Below, piece after piece: positions 6,331-8,338 of a DNA stretch of 8,338 nt (positions within the stretch are counted from its first letter, which is position 1; each line of letters begins with the position of its first letter). A model generated the notes under the pieces. That model was not told the DNA's origin, ran no database searches, and saw only the letters and a list, made by a program, of their open reading frames with translations. Origin of the DNA: SAR324 cluster bacterium (GTDB lineage: Bacteria; Bdellovibrionota; UBA2361; JAAZON01); the NCBI GenBank assembly GCA_012797725.1, contig JAAZON010000027.1, forward strand, positions 1-8,338. The letters run 5' to 3'. Both the position numbers and the translations under genes were made by a program.

Positions 6331-6516
6331 GTGGCAAAGACATCCATTATCCTTAAATCACAAAGAAAAGCGAAATTCAAAGTTCGTGAATATAATAGAT
6401 GCCCATTGTGCGGCAGACCAAGAGCGTTTTACAGGAAATTTCAGATGTGCAGAATATGTTTACGGAAATTAGCTTCTAACGGAAAGATTCCAGGCGTCAT
6501 TAAATCAAGTTGGTAA
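6331..6516 (+). CDS. rpsN: 30S ribosomal protein S14, zinc-binding type (uS14), GTG start
   Basis: S14 is a late-binding protein of the 30S head near S3, S10 and S19. This is the short, 61-residue zinc type (sometimes called rpsZ), not the longer cysteine-free form. Cys24 and Cys27 (CPLC) and Cys40 and Cys43 (CRIC) form the zinc site. The flanking residues [21 protein letters not shown] (28-48) and the ending [11 protein letters not shown] are diagnostic. Translation starts at GTG 6331, giving MAKTS, with a strong GGAGGAG site at 6320-6326. It lies 18 bp after rplE and 24 bp before rpsH. Confidence 0.98.
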   Translation: MAKTSIILKSQRKAKFKVREYNRCPLCGRPRAFYRKFQMCRICLRKLASNGKIPGVIKSSW

Positions 6517-6540
6517 TTAAGAAACAAAGAGGAGTTTTTC

Positions 6541-6939
6541 ATGTCAATGACTGATCCCATAGCCGATATGCTTACTAGAATAAGAAATGCTAGTATAGCA
6601 AAAATACAAAAAATCGATATACCTTCCTCAAATTTAAAAGTTAGTATTGCAAATGTATTACGAACTGAGGGATTTATTAAAAATTATAAAGTTCTGGCAG
6701 ACGATAAGCAGGGAATACTACGAATATATCTAAAATTTATAGATGAAAAAGATTCCGTAATTACAGAGATAAAGAAGGTTAGCAAGCCCGGAAGTAGAAA
6801 ATACGTTACAAAAAATAATATCCCTAAGGTAAAGAACGGATTAGGTATAGCTATTTTGTCTACGTCAAAAGGTGTAGTTGCAGATAAAGTCGCTAGAGAA
6901 GCAGGTATAGGTGGCGAAGTAATTTGTACAGTATGGTAA
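6541..6939 (+). CDS. rpsH: 30S ribosomal protein S8 (uS8)
   Basis: S8 is a primary assembly protein that binds helix 21 of 16S rRNA in the platform. In E. coli it is also the translational repressor of the spc operon. The 132-residue product begins [17 protein letters not shown] (1-17). It continues through [20 protein letters not shown] (27-46) and [10 protein letters not shown] (80-89), and ends with the rRNA-binding C-terminal part: [21 protein letters not shown] (100-120) and [12 protein letters not shown] (121-132). STSKGV and GGEVIC are family hallmarks. GAGGAG at 6529-6534 supports the ATG. Confidence 0.98.
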   Translation: MSMTDPIADMLTRIRNASIAKIQKIDIPSSNLKVSIANVLRTEGFIKNYKVLADDKQGILRIYLKFIDEKDSVITEIKKVSKPGSRKYVTKNNIPKVKNGLGIAILSTSKGVVADKVAREAGIGGEVICTVW

Positions 6940-6960
6940 TAACATCGAGGAGCATTCATA

Positions 6961-7500
6961 ATGTCCAGAATAGGAAAATTACCTGTTGAAATACCAAATG
7001 GAGTCAATGTTCTCATTGATAATAATGAGATATCTGTAACTGGCCCAAAGGGTTCATTGAGAAGACCGCTTATAGAGGGTGTTTCTATCGAAATCAAAGA
7101 CAATAACATTACTATTACAAGGAATAAAGATGATAAAAAGTCACAGTCCTGTTTTGGTTTAATGAGGACTTTAATAAATAATATGGTGATCGGTGTCACT
7201 AAAGGCTTTGAAACAATTCTAGAAATCTCAGGTGTTGGTTATCGAGCCGAGTCAAAAGATAACATGCTTGTATTAAGCTTAGGGTATTCACATCCTGTTA
7301 ATTATATCTTACCAACAGGTATTAATGTAGAAGTTGAAAAGATGACTAAGGTATATGTTAGAGGTGCTGATAAAGAACTTGTCGGACAAGCAGCAGCAAA
7401 AATAAGGTCCTTTCGTGCCCCTGAGCCATACAAGGGCAAAGGAATAAAATATTCCGATGAAACCATATTAAGAAAAGCGGGCAAGACCGGAAAGAAGTAG
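6961..7500 (+). CDS. rplF: 50S ribosomal protein L6 (uL6)
   Basis: L6 sits at the base of the L7/L12 stalk near the sarcin-ricin loop and supports binding of translational GTPases. The product has 179 residues and the two tandem L6 domains (about 1-82 and 83-170). Domain one starts [15 protein letters not shown] (1-15) with TGPKGSL (27-33) and [18 protein letters not shown] (66-83). Domain two has GVGYRAE (91-97), LGYSHPV (107-113), [20 protein letters not shown] (137-156) and YKGKGIKY (157-164). The RKAGKTGKK tail is normal. The region antisense to it is open over a long stretch but shows no protein family. GAGGAG (6947-6952) precedes the ATG by 8 bases. Confidence 0.98.
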   Translation: MSRIGKLPVEIPNGVNVLIDNNEISVTGPKGSLRRPLIEGVSIEIKDNNITITRNKDDKKSQSCFGLMRTLINNMVIGVTKGFETILEISGVGYRAESKDNMLVLSLGYSHPVNYILPTGINVEVEKMTKVYVRGADKELVGQAAAKIRSFRAPEPYKGKGIKYSDETILRKAGKTGKK

Positions 7501-7525
7501 TATCCTTTCATGAGGAGAGATAATA

Positions 7526-7894
7526 GTGAGTACATTAAGTAAAAAAGAGCGCGCAAGGCTGAAAAGAAAAATCAGGGTGCGGAAAGCTGTTAGGGGAAGA
7601 GAAAATAGACCTCGCCTGAATGTTTTTAAAAGCTCAAATCACATTTATGCTCAGATTGTTGATGATATTGAAGGTAAGACATTAATATCAGCATCAACTC
7701 TACAAGATTCAGTTAAAGAAGGTCTTGTGCATACAGGCAATGTTTCTGCTGCAGTCAAGGTAGGTACCACAATAGCGAAGAGGGCCTTGGAAAAAGGTAT
7801 AACTGCTGTCGTATTCGATAGAAATGGTTTTCTTTATCATGGAAGAATAAAGGCATTAGCTGATGCTGCAAGAGAAAACGGACTTTTATTTTGA
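7526..7894 (+). CDS. rplR: 50S ribosomal protein L18 (uL18), GTG start
   Basis: L18 binds 5S rRNA with L5 and anchors it in the central protuberance. The product has 122 residues. The basic N-terminal arm (about 1-29, including [12 protein letters not shown]) is followed by [20 protein letters not shown] (28-47), TLISAST (52-58), the [18 protein letters not shown] segment (75-92), and the near-invariant [26 protein letters not shown] (95-120). The start is GTG at 7526 with GAGGAG at 7512-7517. An upstream ATG at 7510 overlaps the ribosome site but is out of frame. The gene is 24 bp before rpsE. Confidence 0.97.
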   Translation: MSTLSKKERARLKRKIRVRKAVRGRENRPRLNVFKSSNHIYAQIVDDIEGKTLISASTLQDSVKEGLVHTGNVSAAVKVGTTIAKRALEKGITAVVFDRNGFLYHGRIKALADAARENGLLF

Positions 7895-7906
7895 GAACGG
7901 ATAAAC

Positions 7907-7912
7907 AGGAGG
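7907..7912 (+). promoter_or_regulatory. Shine-Dalgarno site deciding the TTG start of rpsE
   Basis: AGGAGG sits six bases before TTG 7919. An in-frame TGA (7892-7894, which is also the rplR stop) closes the frame upstream and no ATG or GTG lies between, so TTG is the only credible start. Confidence 0.85.
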
Positions 7913-7918
7913 CTATAC

Positions 7919-8338
7919 TTGATAAAGATAAATATAAACGAGCTTACCTTAACAGATAGAGTAGTACATATAAGCCGTGTAGCTAAAGTCGTTAAGGGTG
8001 GACGAAGATTCAGCTTCTCAGCATTAGTCGTAGTAGGTGATGGTAACGGGTATGTTGGATACGGTCTTGGGAAGGCTAACGAGGTCCCTGAAGCTATTAG
8101 AAAAGGTGTCGAGCAGGCCAAGAAGAATCTAATTTATGTTCCATTGGAAAACAACACAATCCCGTATGAGGTAATAGGACGTTTTGGGGCAGGAAAGGTA
8201 CTGATAAAACCTGCGTCCGCTGGAACAGGGGTTATCGCCGGTGGAGCTGCGCGCGCCGTACTCGAAGCTACCGGTATTCACAATATACGCTCAAAATTTA
8301 TCGGGTCCAATAACCCACATAACGTTGTAAAAGCAACA
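7919..8338 (+). CDS. rpsE: 30S ribosomal protein S5 (uS5), TTG start, 3' end cut by window edge
   Basis: S5 lies at the mRNA entry and near the decoding site and affects accuracy. The window holds 140 codons of an expected 160-170. From TTG the protein begins [21 protein letters not shown]. The double-stranded-RNA-binding-like N-terminal domain shows [21 protein letters not shown] (24-44), which includes the loop where spectinomycin resistance changes arise and looks wild type, and [18 protein letters not shown] (46-63). The C-terminal domain has [28 protein letters not shown] (90-117) and [12 protein letters not shown] (129-140). SKFIGS at 125-130 differs slightly from the common TKSLGS form. 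The frame was read directly from the bases, since TTG starts are easily missed. About 25 residues and the stop are off the right edge. Confidence 0.96.
   Translation, partial: MIKININELTLTDRVVHISRVAKVVKGGRRFSFSALVVVGDGNGYVGYGLGKANEVPEAIRKGVEQAKKNLIYVPLENNTIPYEVIGRFGAGKVLIKPASAGTGVIAGGAARAVLEATGIHNIRSKFIGSNNPHNVVKAT

Noticed and set aside
6684..7199. 171-codon open frame on the minus strand across rpsH and rplF
   Set aside because: It lies antisense to two certain ribosomal genes and its translation resembles no known family; it is a by-product of their codon use.
7510..7542. Short frame from ATG 7510 over the rplR ribosome site
   Set aside because: It is ten codons long, out of frame with L18, and its ATG touches the Shine-Dalgarno sequence, so it is most likely chance.
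7837..8121. Minus-strand open frame across the rplR-rpsE junction
   Set aside because: It is antisense to L18 and S5 coding sequence, and the sense frames are unmistakable.

Overview
The window is an uninterrupted run of ribosomal-protein genes, all on the + strand, in the classic bacterial S10-spc order. It opens on the last codons of tuf (EF-Tu). Then come rpsJ, rplC, rplD, rplW, rplB, rpsS, rplV, rpsC, rplP, rpmC, rpsQ, rplN, rplX, rplE, rpsN, rpsH, rplF and rplR, all complete, and the first 140 codons of rpsE, which runs off the right edge. No mobile element, RNA gene, CRISPR array, pseudogene or transferred cargo was seen. Every complete gene has an intact frame and a length normal for its family.

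Organism: a bacterium with AT-leaning coding sequence (GC not counted) and strong GGAGG/GAGGAG Shine-Dalgarno sites. By memory rather than by search, the wording of S10, L3, L4, L14 and L5 most resembles Desulfobacterota (former Deltaproteobacteria, Geobacter-like). Examples are the L4 tunnel loop with KGTGQARQG and PQYPGGG, L3 with [12 protein letters not shown], and L5 with [16 protein letters not shown]. The AT-leaning composition would make it a lower-GC member or relative. S14 is the short zinc-binding type and L24 carries two CxxC pairs. The phylum is a moderate-confidence inference.

Layout: 1-46 tuf tail; 68-4756 S10-operon genes (S10, L3, L4, L23, L2, S19, L22, S3, L16, L29) and 4769-8338 S17 followed by spc-operon genes (L14, L24, L5, S14, S8, L6, L18, S5). 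Spacers are 12-42 bp, and two junctions overlap (rplD/rplW by 4 bp, rplP/rpmC by 11 bp). No gap is long enough for a separate leader, terminator or obvious internal promoter. The str, S10 and spc clusters therefore look like one transcription unit, with stoichiometry probably set by translation initiation sites and coupling. In particular, there is no room between tuf and rpsJ for an E. coli-type L4-binding attenuator leader. The next genes to the right are expected to be rpmD, rplO and secY.

Function: the genes supply parts of both subunits. They include peptidyl-transferase-centre neighbours (L2, L3, L16), exit-tunnel proteins (L4, L22, L23, L29), the 5S rRNA-binding proteins L5 and L18, the 30S head proteins S3, S10, S14 and S19, and the decoding and mRNA-entry protein S5.

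I found no previously undescribed system. The observations below concern translation-initiation detail and lineage-type residues in an otherwise ordinary core-genome region.
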